From Seminavis robusta (lineage: Eukaryota > Bacillariophyta > Bacillariophyceae > Naviculales > Naviculaceae): a stretch of 64,000 nt of DNA. The notes under the pieces are model-generated. The model was not told the origin of the DNA. It ran no database searches and worked only from the letters and a program-made list of their open reading frames with translations. The position numbers and the translations under genes were made by a program. Location: NCBI GenBank assembly GCA_903772945.1, contig CAICTM010000218.1:25924-89923 (forward strand), read 5' to 3'. Of this stretch, positions 20,957 to 31,938 are shown piece by piece. Position 1 is the first letter of the stretch. Each line of letters begins with the position of its first letter.

Positions 20957-23900
20957 TCAATCCTGGTCCGATTGCAATGGAAGGTCGCGGACGAGTCGTG
21001 AAAGCCTTGTATCTCCCACGTCCATATCCACAGTTGCGCCTCCACCATACAACGCCTGCAGCTTCTTTGTGAACTCGCTGCTCTCAATTTCGTCTTGTGA
21101 TCGATACGACGCATTGCGAGGTCGCTTCAAGAGGGAGCGTGGAGTGGTCGAGGACCCAGAAACAACAGGAGATCGAAACGGTGAATCCGATTCGTCGCCT
21201 TCCGACATGCCCGAATAACTGCGTTTGTAGTTCGACTGGACGCCTGGTGGTGGCGATTCCGACCCAGGTGGAGAATCCACAGTGTTGGGTGTGTTCATTG
21301 CACCTGGCGGAACCGGAGAAATCGTTCTGGATATCTGAAAGATGTCTTGGGCTTTCTTAAAGACACCCGCGTCGTCGGTGGCTTCGGATTCGTCTGCTTC
21401 TTTCTGCTTCGCGTTCTCTCTCGTGGCGGGGGTCGACTCCATCATAGATGGATGATCTTCCGATCCTGTCAAGTCGACTTCATTGTTGAGGTTGTCAGAT
21501 TCGTCGAGAGCATCCAAGTCTGATCCAACGGAGCCAGTGGCACTCCGGATCGCGGCTTCCACGATTTCTTCGGCGGCGCCCTGAGGCAAGAAAAGCATCT
21601 CATCGGCCACGAAGCCCGATTCGAGAGCCACTTGAATACACTTACGATAGTGCCTATTTTCCAGGAGTTGGTCACATTCGCGGCGCAAAGCAGCGGGGGC
21701 ATTCGCTGTCATCTTGGCAACCGCCAAAGGAACGCTTGCTTCTTGAAACGCCTCGTGTAGTTCCTTTAATACGCGTCGTGCCCTATCCAAAAACCCGTGG
21801 TATGCCCATGCAACCGGGAGATGGAGATCCTTGCAAAAATAGTCCAATACAAAGCCTTGTTCCGTTGCAAAATCTCCGGCAGGCCAGCTTGACCACGAAT
21901 CTTCGATGGAGTGACTCTGCTTGTCGAGCTCCTTGAGGAGGGCGGACAGAGCCACTCTCGCACGTTCTGATGAGTCGAAGACTGACGCCGTCCAGAGTGT
22001 ATCGGTGATGCATTTGCTCGCTAGCTTGACGGCGGACACCTGCTCCACAGCCAGAGGAGCATCATCAGTGAAGGTTTGGATCAGGGACTTCAACGCCGAC
22101 TTGAGGCAGCGTTCCAGAGCAGATACAGACGACTCGACCGGAAAGAAGGTTCTGAACTCTGCAGTTTCAGTCTGTTGGAGACATTCACCAAGGAACTCGT
22201 TCACAGTCTCGCGGTATTCTGAGTCGAATTGCTCGCCCAGTACATAAGCAACACGGGGGACATCTGGGCCAATGCATCCAAAAGCCGACGCGATCCCTTC
22301 AATCTTCCGAGAGCAGCTCCAATCGCCGCTGCAAAATTCGGGTGGGATAACAAAGAGCGCCGCATCACAGACGACAGGGCCAACCCAGCTATCGGCCTTC
22401 ACAAAAAGGACCCTGACCTCAAGGTTTTGTGCTCCAGCTCCAGCTGAAGCCAGGTCCTCCAAAATGTCAACCTTCCCGTACTCAAGGCGCCTATTTAGCC
22501 AGGTATGAATCGACTCGTACATGCTTTCCTCCTCTAGCCCATCTGGCTCTGGAAGAACCACCGCAACTTTCAACAAGATCGTTGTTTTCAATGCTTCCGT
22601 TTCAACCATCCGAAGACCAGTTGGCCGCATGTGATGCAAAAGCTCACCATCCCCTTGAAGCTTGTTCATCAATAAGGAAGCCACGTCAAGCGCGGCTGGA
22701 TCTTTCTCGGAAAGTATTCGATTCAGTATTTTGCGTGTGTCCACAATTTGAGATTGTGCCATGGATCGCGAATTCGATCCCTCCGACACTAGCTCCTCGG
22801 CGCGGAAGTTTTCTGTGAACGGGGATGATACAGAGAATGTAGGGTCCATCCGTCCCAGGCTTTCCCTTGTACTTCTACTGGACTGAAAGCTGCGAGGTAG
22901 CTGTTCGCGCCAACGTCGTAACAGCAGTAGTTTGCGGGCTTTGTCAACACGTTGTTCCAACTCCTCCTGTGCCTTCCTTTTCAAGGCTTCTCGCCTTTTA
23001 CGTTCCTCCTCCTGTGCCCTCAAGGTTTCAAGTCGCTTCATTTCTTGCTCCTTTCTGATGCGCTCGGCCTCTTCTCTTCTACGGCGCTCTTCCGCCTCGC
23101 GTTTTTCGCGCTCGATTCTCTCTTTCTCCTTCCTAATAGCTTCAAGCCTTTGTCGCTCCCTTTCTTCTTCTTCTGCTTTCTTCCTAGCTGCTTCTGCTTC
23201 AGCCTTTTTCCGAGCTTCTTCCTGCCGTCGAAGGGCTTCCTTGGCGGCTCTCTCTTTTCGTTCCCGCTCCTCTCTTACTGCCTGCTCTTTTTTCCGTTTC
23301 TCCTCCTCTTCCTTGAGCCGCCGCTTTTCGGCCAGCCTTTCCATTTCTTTTCTCTTTTTCTCCTCTCGTAGCCATCTCTTCTCTTCCTCGCGTTCTTTGC
23401 GAATCCTCTCCGCTTCCAAGCGCTCCTTTTCTGCATTTCGCTTGGCTTCTTCCTCCAACTTCTTCTTCTTGGCCGCTGCCTCCAAGAGAGCCTTTTGGCG
23501 TCTCCTGAGCTCTTCGACTTTCGCGGCCTCATCGTCAAATGCGGCAGGAGCTGGCACTGGAACACTCGGCTGTACATGTACGGGTTGACTCGCAGGGGCG
23601 GTTGAGGTTGGAGCCCGAGTTGCCGATGGCGCAGCATCGGGACTGACGGCTGTCGATGTCTTGGAAGGAAGCTGCATCAAAGAGGACCCGGCACCGCTGA
23701 CTTCACCCCTACAAACTCCAAGCCTGGTCGCCTTGTTCAGTTTGCTTTCGATGTACTTCAGATTCTTTTTGGGGCGCAGCACAATTGGAATGTTCTTTTC
23801 CTCGTCTCTCGGTTCGGTGAAGTCCGTCTGCTTCCAAAAGATGATCTCTGCCATTCCACTTTTACCATCACTGCCCGGTTTGAGCTGCACAGGTTTGATG

Positions 23901-26795
23901 GTGATGTTGAAATGCTTGCAAGCCGCTCGCGCCTCGTCCAAATCATCGAAACAAAGAATCTCCGCGAGTTTCTTCAACGGGTAGGCGTCGTAAATGGGCT
24001 CGCCAGTATCCCTTCGCTTGGCTCCATACGTTTTGCTAATCATTCTGAACGCGATTCTCCTCATGGACTCGATGTGTTTGAACATCAGACAAGCAAAAAG
24101 ATAGGGTGTTCCAGGATCTCTCAGAAATTTGAAGAAGCGGACGTAGTTGTTGGCTTTCTTCGCCTGTTTCGGGGGAGTGTACAAGATTAGGTTGGTGAGC
24201 AATTCCTGCTGCAGCATGATTCACTTCATGCCTCTTCAGCAGTGCGGTGCGCTCACCTTGAAGATTTCCAGCGCAAGTTGCACTGGTTTGGAATTATAGA
24301 TTTCGGGTCTTTCGCGGTACAAAGCAGCTGTGTACCTCATGACTTCCATACCGCCCTCGTTATTCATAACCAGAAGAATATACAGACCCCGCATCTCGCA
24401 TTCGGCTGTACCTCGAGAAGGACTGTTCACGGTCATTTTCCCAATCAACCGTTGCGACAGCGCAGATGCATCTGCTGTGTTCGTTAACGGCGACCCGTCA
24501 TAGTCCACTGGATTGACACCTTGGCAAATATCGGATTGGCATCCGTGAGAAAAATCGTTGAAGTTTGTCCGTGTTTCCCTCCCCTGATCGTCTGGGACTT
24601 CAATGTATGCACGGCCCATCGCGTCGTCGTAGAAATGGTTCAGCGTCTTTATTGTCTATCTCCATGCAACCAAGCAGCGAAACCCATTTGAAGCATGAGC
24701 CAATCTGGGGGCACTATTAATAAACACCGAATGCACTGGTGAAACTTGATTCATCACTTACCTGCCCCAGCTCCGCAATGTTTTGTTGCGACTGTTCCGT
24801 TCACGACCGACAAGCTTTCTGTTGAGTATCCGACCTGCGATAGACCCGTTTCCCACACATCACGCATGCATTCATACGTACCTGTTGAACAACGAAATCA
24901 TTGATATGGCTCAGCTGATGCTCGCACATGGCATGCCACCGAGCAATTCGTTCGTGACATCGCACAGCTCTTGCATCGCACATCCCCCCTGTTCCCACAT
25001 AGTTTGATAGAATAAAGTCCTTGCGAATCATTCGCGTTCGATCCCAAATGAATTGATACACATCCAACGAGTTGGGTGTTCCATTTTGTGGAAAGCGACG
25101 ATCGGGCCCTTGTCGGTCCCGTTCCATGACCCACTCTTCCAGATAGGCGCAGACCTCCTCCAAGACATCGGGAGGTCTGATCCATTCTGGCACATCCAAT
25201 TTGTAATCTGCCGCAGATCTTCGAAACCGTTTGACAACCGTGTTGCGTAATCCCCACTGAGGAGGGTGAACGCCCCCGGGGTCGGGCATTTCCAGCAGCT
25301 GAATGTCGTTTTCACGTTCTCGTCGTACCAACTCTTCGTCGGGACACATGTACATGCAAGTTCCAATGAGTGATTTGGCCGATGCCAAGTCTTCTCGGTT
25401 GGCTTCTCCTCCGACAGCCGATGTAACAGAGGGTCTCCCTCCCCCTCCGATAGCCGAGGAGGCTGTAGCAGAGGGTCTACCACTAGGCGCACCTGACTGC
25501 TGCTGCCCCCGCAACTCGGATGGCAGGTGAGATCGTGTGGCCGTATTGGTGGTGGTGGTGGCAAAGCGAATGGCATTTCGTTCCGCCCTTGATTTTTGGT
25601 CGGAGGAATCTTCTGGCCCAGGGCTGGCGGCGCCTCGATTTCGTCGATTTCGATGGCTCTCTTGAGACTGTTTTGGTTGTCGTTGTTGTTGTTGACTACT
25701 ACTAGTACCAGCAGCAGCAGAAGCAGCAGCAGCACTATCGTCATTATTGCCGCCATCCTTGTTTTTCATTCTGTCTGCCAATTTCTTTCGTTTGGCTTCA
25801 ATTTTGGCCTTGAGACGTGCTAGTTCATCCGCCTTGCCATCCTGTTGTGGTGGTGGCGCCGAAGAAGGAGCACCGGCAGCATTCCCCGAAGCAGAACCGA
25901 ATGGATCACCCATAGTATTATCTTCGGGAATTGGACTGAGTGATCCATCCATACCTCGGTCTGATGTGCTGTGAAATGTGCTTCCAAAAGCTGTCATGGG
26001 AGTTGGGGAATCTGATCCTCCCATTTCGACGCTGCCCGATGATTGCTGTCTATTATGCTGCTGTTGCTGTGATGACGATGATGACGATCCAAACGTCATG
26101 CCAGAGGCTGGAGCTGCTCCAAAAGGGGCGGATGGGGCCGCCGATCCACCAAATGGATTGGATGAAAAAGATGTCGAATTGTCGATGTTGTTATTATTGC
26201 CGCCGAACGTGGAACTGGCAGGAGCGGCAAATGACATCCCACCGCCAGATGCATTATTCATGGGCGCATTTCCTCCCGTGACTACGTTGGACGACATGCC
26301 AAAGGAAACTGAGGGAGCAGGAGCCCCTCCCCCAAAGGGATTTGGGACGTCCATCATTTGAGTACCTTGTTGTTGCTGTGGCGGCTGCTGTTGACCAAAG
26401 GGGGCTCCAAACATCGAATTGTCACTGTTGCTGCTGCTGTTTCCAAAGCCAGTCGATCCAAATCCAGAAGAGGGTTGGCCAAAGCCCGATGACGGTGCCG
26501 CCCCAAATCCGGGCGTCCCAAACCCGCTGCTAGCAGGAGCCGCCCCAAATGGCGGTTGTGGTTGGGCGTTTCCAAACGATGCAGGAGCAGCAAAGGTGGT
26601 TGGAGCAGATGCTGGAGCACCAAAACCCCCACCAAAAGGACTACTAGTGTTGGCGTTGCCAAATCCAGTTGGGGCAGGTGCTGCAGGCGGGGGTGATCCA
26701 AATCCACTACTTCCAAAAGCTGGAGCCGGAGCTCCGCCAAATCCAAACCCTGGAGCTGGAGCTGGGTTGCCGAAGCCACCACCAAATCCCGACAT
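20957..26795 (-). CDS. SAC3/GANP-like mRNA export scaffold with N-terminal FG repeats (1,860 residues)
   Basis: Four exons: 24882-26795, 24762-24791 (30 nt), 24257-24646 and 20957-24208, all GT-AG and phase 0; the last intron is only 48 nt. Residues 1-310 are Gly/Phe/Ala/Pro rich with many GFG and PFG dipeptide repeats like FG nucleoporins. The SAC3/GANP domain spans roughly 470-870: GTCMYMCPDEELVRRERE, YQFIWDRTRMIRKDFILSNY, CHERIARWHAMCEHQLSHIN, QNIAELGQTLNHFYDDA, EMRGLYILLVMNNEGG, VRFFKFLRDPGTPYLFACLM. A long Glu/Arg/Lys coiled coil follows (about 990-1210), then a globular C-terminal region. FG repeats plus SAC3 is the arrangement of animal GANP (MCM3AP), scaffold of TREX-2 at the nuclear pore. 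Exon 2 restores a frame that otherwise stops shortly after exon 1. Confidence 0.9.
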
Positions 26796-27982
26796 GGCTC
26801 TCAGTCAAGGTACTCTTTCCAAGAAGTTCTATCAAGTTGCCCTTGTCTACTCTCTCGCAGAAGGCTTGGCAGAGGCGTCAATAGCTTATTCCTTTCTCCT
26901 TTGCTGCAACGCTGCAACCCAAAAATCTGGCTTGTCGATCTTCGTGTCTCGTTTTGCGGATGGTGGTGTTCAGTTATAAACCGACTAAGCTGTTGGTTAC
27001 AAATACGTCTCCTTTGAAGTTGCAATCAGGACCTGATTCGGACTTCCAGCAGGTTCTGGACATGTGGGTTGCTGCTCAGAATGCCAAGATTTCTAGTTGT
27101 TCTGGAAACCGTGCATTGAAGCAAGATGAAGAAATCTGGAAATGCCAAGTCCAGCCTTGGTCAAAGACTTGTCACACCATTGTTACACCATTTGATGTTG
27201 CAGCCTGGTTCCAGAGCAAAAGTTCTACCACTATGGAGGTGGTCTCACCACTCCCCCTTGTACTGAGGCAGTTGGTTCAACATGGCCAAGTCCCCCGTTG
27301 TGATCTCTGATGACCAGGCCCACACTCTTCACAACATCATCTTGGACTATCGTGATGACAACTGTCAACTTGCTACCAAGGCTGATCAGGTTGCTGGAAC
27401 CAATGCCTGTCTTTTGCAGGATAGGAACAACCGCGATGTGCAGTTCATTTGTGACAATGCATCTGACATCTTGGTCCCAAACAGCATTTGCAGGGACGGA
27501 AAATGCCTGTAAACGCGGCCAGACACCAGGCACTACAGGAAACGGCCCATGGTGAAGCAACGAGGTCTCATTGGTAGATGTTGGGAGGCAAAGCAGATCT
27601 AAACCCTCCTCATAGATAGATCATTGCACTCTAGTAATCTCGCGATGGTTGATGCTCGGAGCTTAGGCGGACTCGACTCGACTCCGTCCAACACTGTCTA
27701 CCAGATCTTGCTATTTTAAAATAATTGCTTGTGGACAGGAACCCGGCGGTGCTGTCATGCTGTCAATGAGTCATGGATAGGAAGTCAAGGTATTTAAGGG
27801 TAGTGGACCCCAATTCAATGCCTTCACCAAGCACTTAATGGTCGAGGGCAGGATCGATCCATGGAATTCTTGGAGCAAAGGGTGCTGTGATGAAGTGAGA
27901 AGTGTGAGATCTCCACAAAAAACAAAAGCAAAAACAAAACAATCAGCCAGAAACCTTTTTAAAAAACCAACAAGCAGAGACC
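26796..27982. other. Intergenic region with one doubtful small frame
   Basis: About 1.2 kb. The only frame of note is 27282-27512 (76 codons from an ATG, AKSPVVISDDQAHTLHNIIL), downstream of another open frame at 26954-27310; neither has a recognisable domain. It may be a decayed gene or chance. The remainder, including both promoters, shows nothing clear. Confidence 0.4.
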
Positions 27983-29098
27983 ATGGGTAACACACTGAGT
28001 GGAAAAGAATACAATTTGGAAGACCACGGCCAGTCTTGCCGCAAACTCTTTGATGAGTACGTCGCCGATCCGAACAAGTTCCAAGACTTGTCCTCGAAAG
28101 TGGTCGCAATCACCGGGACTTCTGAGAAGAGTATTGGCTTTCACATAGCCGAGGTTGCTGTTCGAAAAAATGCCAAAGTTTTGATGCTGTGTAACCGTGA
28201 TTCCAAATCCTCTGCACAAGGAACCAAAGATCTCAAGGAATTGGCCAAGGGATGTGGGTCGCCTACTGTCATTGAAACCGTTACTTGTGATCTGCAAGAT
28301 TTGGATTCGGTCTGTTCAGCTGCGACCCAAATCAACAAGATTGCCACCAAACACAACGGGCTCGACGTGTTGGTTTGCAACGCAGGAGTTATGGCCTTGA
28401 AAGATCTGCGCACCAAGGATGGGTATGACGTCCAAATGCAGACTAACCAGCTATCCCATTTTGTCCTTGTGGAGGGTGTTTGGAAAAGTATTGTCCAGGC
28501 ATCCAAGAGCCGAGGAGAAGCACGTGTTGCTACTCATTCTAGCAGTGCCCGTGATTCTCCGGGTAAAGATCTGGAAAAGGACTACTTTATGCAGAGTAAG
28601 CCAGGAAGTTTGGGCGGAGAAAGAAGCATGTTCTCAGAGATGTTGTTGGGTTTCAGGGGCCCATGGTCCCGATACCATCAAACAAAGCTGGCGAATGCCA
28701 ATTTTGCCATGGCTTTGCATGACAAAATTGCTGCTTCTTCGCTTAAGGGAAAGATTCAGGTTAGCAGCGCTGATCCTGGATTGGCCACTTCTAATCTGCA
28801 GGTCACCACCATGAGCGACGGAGGCATGCCCAGTTGGGCAGCCAAGCTTCTTGGAGGGAATGGCCAGTCTCCTGCTGACGGATCTTTACCAATCAGCATG
28901 TGTGCTTTTGGTGTCAACACCAAGAGTGGATGCTTTTACATGCCTCAGCAGCAGCTGAAGGGGCCTCCAATTTGCACTGTGGAGGAGGGAGTTGCGGTCA
29001 AAAAGGGTGGAGAAAAGTTGGTGGTTTCAATGACAAATAGAGAGAATGTTTGGAAATGGTGCGAAGAAGCCTTGGGCATGAAGTTTGATATTGAATAA
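27983..29098 (+). CDS. Short-chain dehydrogenase/reductase (SDR), retinol-dehydrogenase-like
   Basis: Intronless, 371 residues. Rossmann-fold NAD(P)-binding sequence TGTSEKSIG lies at residues 44-52, the strand-4 motif CNAGVM at about 132-137, and the catalytic Tyr-x3-Lys in SRYHQTKLANANF at about 231-235. A conserved Pro-Gly after strand 6 (SSADPGLATSNL) is also family-like. It therefore should oxidise or reduce an alcohol/carbonyl with NAD(P)H. The N-terminus MGNTLSGKEY fits an N-myristoylation signal (Gly2, Ser6), hinting at membrane attachment; there is no signal peptide. The sequence between the nucleotide motif and active site is longer than in classical 250-residue SDRs. Substrate unknown. 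Confidence 0.88.
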   Translation: MGNTLSGKEYNLEDHGQSCRKLFDEYVADPNKFQDLSSKVVAITGTSEKSIGFHIAEVAVRKNAKVLMLCNRDSKSSAQGTKDLKELAKGCGSPTVIETVTCDLQDLDSVCSAATQINKIATKHNGLDVLVCNAGVMALKDLRTKDGYDVQMQTNQLSHFVLVEGVWKSIVQASKSRGEARVATHSSSARDSPGKDLEKDYFMQSKPGSLGGERSMFSEMLLGFRGPWSRYHQTKLANANFAMALHDKIAASSLKGKIQVSSADPGLATSNLQVTTMSDGGMPSWAAKLLGGNGQSPADGSLPISMCAFGVNTKSGCFYMPQQQLKGPPICTVEEGVAVKKGGEKLVVSMTNRENVWKWCEEALGMKFDIE

Positions 29099-29704
29099 AG
29101 TATCATTCGGTCTACACTTGCGATGAATAGTGAAAGATTGCTTTCGAGGACGTTGCAGTGACTTCGTTCGTACCGATTGGATACTTCTAATGAGCTCCGC
29201 AGATGTCATTGGTTCTACAGCCAAAGCAAACACTAGCTAGAAGCTAACAACCTTTCATCAAAGCAGTATCCATCTAAAACCTCAATCCTTAGTCCTCAGT
29301 CGTCGATATATATGCATATGTACCGTTACTACACGACCCGGTATTGACACCATCCAGTATTCAAAAGTAGTACTGGTACGTACCGTACCAGTACTGGTAT
29401 CGGTACAGTCGCATCGGCCGCACCTCCACTCGCATCAATCAATTGAACGAGCCATTCCATTGGATTTTCCACTTCATGTGGCTGGCTGCCAGTGGAGGCA
29501 ATCAACGGGAAGGGCTCTGTCGGGCTTGGTGTCTTCCCATCAAAAATGCCATTCCAGTTGCTTCATGGGTGGCCGCGTGCTTGGATGCACGCGGAAAATG
29601 CACGACTGGAACAGTCCAAAAGTTCCTTCTTGCTTCTTCTTGTAGTTGGTTGCCACAAACCATTTCAACACTCTTTCAGCAACACTCCAAAGAACAACAT
29701 CATC
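29099..29704. other. Intergenic stretch with GTAC-rich tract
   Basis: 606 bases. At about 29365-29410 it contains overlapping GTACTGGTACGTACCGTACC-like words. Otherwise it must contain the promoter of the following RING-type gene; no further structure seen. Confidence 0.6.
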
Positions 29705-30364
29705 ATGGACGCGAAGTTTTTCGAATGCATTGTTTGTTTTGAAGCTTGTCGCGATTGCATCAACTGCCTCAAATGCAACCCGATTCTTTGCAAGAGTCAT
29801 GTTGCGGAGCTTCATCGTGATCAATGCCCGAGTTGTCGAGACGAACCGTTCCATTACCAAGAAAATGTTGCCTTGCAACGGATCATTTGCCAAATGAACG
29901 CAGCGGCCCGTGTTGCAGCACCGACCGGAGAACCCAGGGAGAATGTAGCAGCGAGAGTAGAACCAGAGGAGAGCGCGGAAGAACCAGAGGAGGAACCAGA
30001 TGCAGAGGATAGCGCGGAAGAAGCTGCTACCGTCGAACCCGTTGAAACCGCAGAAGAAACCGAAGCAGAGGACAACGACAACAATGACGACAACGACTCA
30101 ATCAGCCGATATGGATCTAAAGTACCACGCCCCCATCCTTATGAAGACCAGTACAGGAAGCTTCCAAATGACGCACACAAGGAAGCCATGTTGGCCCATG
30201 TGCATGGCTGTCAGGATTCCAAATGTCACACTCTTTGGAGGGGGCCCTGGGGGAGTTTTATAGGCGGCCGAAAAGGGAAAACACACTTCCACCTCACAAA
30301 CTGTCCAGCAGGAAAGCGGCTTAATGAATTGATTGGTTGGGACTATGACGACCCGCATTGCTAA
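29705..30364 (+). CDS. Small RING-like zinc-binding protein with acidic linker (219 residues)
   Basis: Start taken at ATG 29705, directly before the zinc-binding region; the frame is open upstream to a GTG at 29492, so an N-terminal extension is possible. Residues 7-50 hold a cysteine/histidine series, CIVC, CRDCINC, CNPILC, HVAELH and CPSC, close to a RING or related treble-clef finger of E3 ubiquitin ligases, though the spacing is not a textbook C3HC4. A long Glu/Ala-rich linker (about 75-135) follows. The C-terminal 75 residues form a second conserved-looking unit with MLAHVHGCQDSKCHTLW and HFHLTNCPAGKRLNELIGWD, which has its own Cys/His pairs. Ligase function is inferred only. Confidence 0.7.
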   Translation: MDAKFFECIVCFEACRDCINCLKCNPILCKSHVAELHRDQCPSCRDEPFHYQENVALQRIICQMNAAARVAAPTGEPRENVAARVEPEESAEEPEEEPDAEDSAEEAATVEPVETAEETEAEDNDNNDDNDSISRYGSKVPRPHPYEDQYRKLPNDAHKEAMLAHVHGCQDSKCHTLWRGPWGSFIGGRKGKTHFHLTNCPAGKRLNELIGWDYDDPHC

Positions 30365-30578
30365 AGGCCAGATTCTTGAACAGTACAACAGATTACAGCA
30401 GATTACATGCCATACCAGAAAAAGAACTAGCAGGAAATAAGCAGTCTTTACATTAGTACAACAAAATGACGGGCACGCACGGAGCTGAGATAGCATGTCG
30501 GAAGAAAAATGCAGGCGCTGGTGGAGCACATGATGTGGTTTGGAAGCAGGGACAACAGTGTTCGTTGCCTTGTCAACT

Positions 30579-31364
30579 CTAGAACTCTGCAGCCCCAACC
30601 CTTCTTCTTCGTCCCCTGAGTCTGAGTCCTATTTGGATCTTCATCATCTTTTGAAAGACACTGCTTCTTGGGGGCTGTTTTTGATCCTGTTTCTTCAGTA
30701 GCCCCTTGCAGGTTTCTCCCACAGCAGGTATTTCAGACTCGACGGCTGGGTTGGGTTTCGCAAGATGCTCTCGAACAAAGCTTGACGAAAATCCCGATCG
30801 GAGCAAAAGGAACAGTCGTTCCTTGGGCTCAATGACAAAGGGGGGCTGTCGCTGTGGTATGCGAATGGCTTCAAAATCTTGGACTGTGGTAATTTGATGA
30901 TCAAATGATTCCCAACCAATAGTCAAGAATGGATTCTTGTATCTTGATTCGTCTAAAATCATGGCATAGTGTCTGACCTCGACCTTATCAAAGCCAACAC
31001 GTTTTGGCCTCCTGAGGGTTTGCGGAGGCATACAATTGTCTTTTATCTCTGCTTCTTCTTCAGCGGCAGCAGCAGCTGCTGCTTGTTTTTGTTTCGAGAT
31101 CATGTTGTCTTCTTGAGAGCTGCTTGGTTTGTGGGCTTCTGCTATGATGGTGATTTCGTCGTGAACTTGAGCATTGCCTGTTTCAGCACTCTCTGTCTGC
31201 GAGGACACTAGGCTCTGCTGGCTGTCAAAAACCAGCTCGACACCAATTTCTGTCTCGGTGTCAATCATTGTTGCGGCTCTGACCAATGCTATTATTTGAC
31301 TGAGCATTTCATTGGCAGATTTGGTAGCTTCGAGATCTTCTGACATTGTTGGCAAGCAGTCCAT
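30579..31364 (-). CDS. Diatom-type protein with a KRVGFDKVEVRHYAMIL motif, unknown function
   Basis: Intronless, 261 residues. The N-terminal half is polar with an Ala/Glu run. The central motif RPKRVGFDKVEVRHYAMILD followed by NPFLTIGWES matches a short pattern (basic-V-x-F-x-x-V-E-V-R-x-Y ... I-L ... G-W) that, as I recall, recurs in many diatom proteins of otherwise different sequence. The C-terminus is rich in Lys/Arg (LRGRRRRVG). No membrane segment or signal peptide. Function unknown. Confidence 0.7.
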   Translation of the reverse strand: MDCLPTMSEDLEATKSANEMLSQIIALVRAATMIDTETEIGVELVFDSQQSLVSSQTESAETGNAQVHDEITIIAEAHKPSSSQEDNMISKQKQAAAAAAAEEEAEIKDNCMPPQTLRRPKRVGFDKVEVRHYAMILDESRYKNPFLTIGWESFDHQITTVQDFEAIRIPQRQPPFVIEPKERLFLLLRSGFSSSFVREHLAKPNPAVESEIPAVGETCKGLLKKQDQKQPPRSSVFQKMMKIQIGLRLRGRRRRVGAAEF

Positions 31365-31938
31365 GACGACCAGCCTACCAGGTAGCTGTTGAAGTTGAAG
31401 TTATTATTGGTATGTGTTGCTGGTAGGCTTAGCAAACCTAGTTTTACGTTTCATGCTAATGTAAACTCACTTTACTATGCTTGATTGTTGTTGATTTGAC
31501 CAGAAAAACTTGATTGTTCTCCTGGAAACCATCGCTGATGTCAACCTCAATTCTCAATTGGGCAACCCCTCGCTGGTGGGTGGAAATTTGCGATGCAGCA
31601 GTTTTTGTCTCTCACACCGAGAGTTGGTGGCAGTTATCAAGCTCACGGTCATGTCACCCTGCTTCCGGGGTGTTGTGAATCATGAACCATGCGTAAAATG
31701 ACTGATTGGTGATTGATTTTCGAAGATGCAATCCGTGACACGAAGCTAACCGTGCTCAACCCGAACTGTACTACGATGTACATGTACCTCATTTCTTTTG
31801 GATTGTCAAGGCAGGCCCCGTGAAACATGAAAGAACAGACAGCCGTAGGCTAGTGCCCTCAACCAGAATTGAATAAAAAGCCAAGGGGCTCGAGCAGTTA
31901 GCTAGTATTTGCTCCAATGCTATGAGTGATTACAATAT
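31365..31938. other. Intergenic stretch
   Basis: About 570 bases between a minus-strand gene start and the 3' end of the broken coiled-coil gene. No supported gene or repeat. Confidence 0.55.

Noticed and set aside
22932-23588. 218-codon plus-strand frame rich in Ser/Phe/Arg
   Set aside because: Antisense shadow of the Glu/Arg/Lys coiled coil in the SAC3-like gene.
26419-26979. 186-codon Pro/Gly/Ala-rich plus-strand frame
   Set aside because: Antisense shadow of the FG-repeat region; composition fully explained by it.
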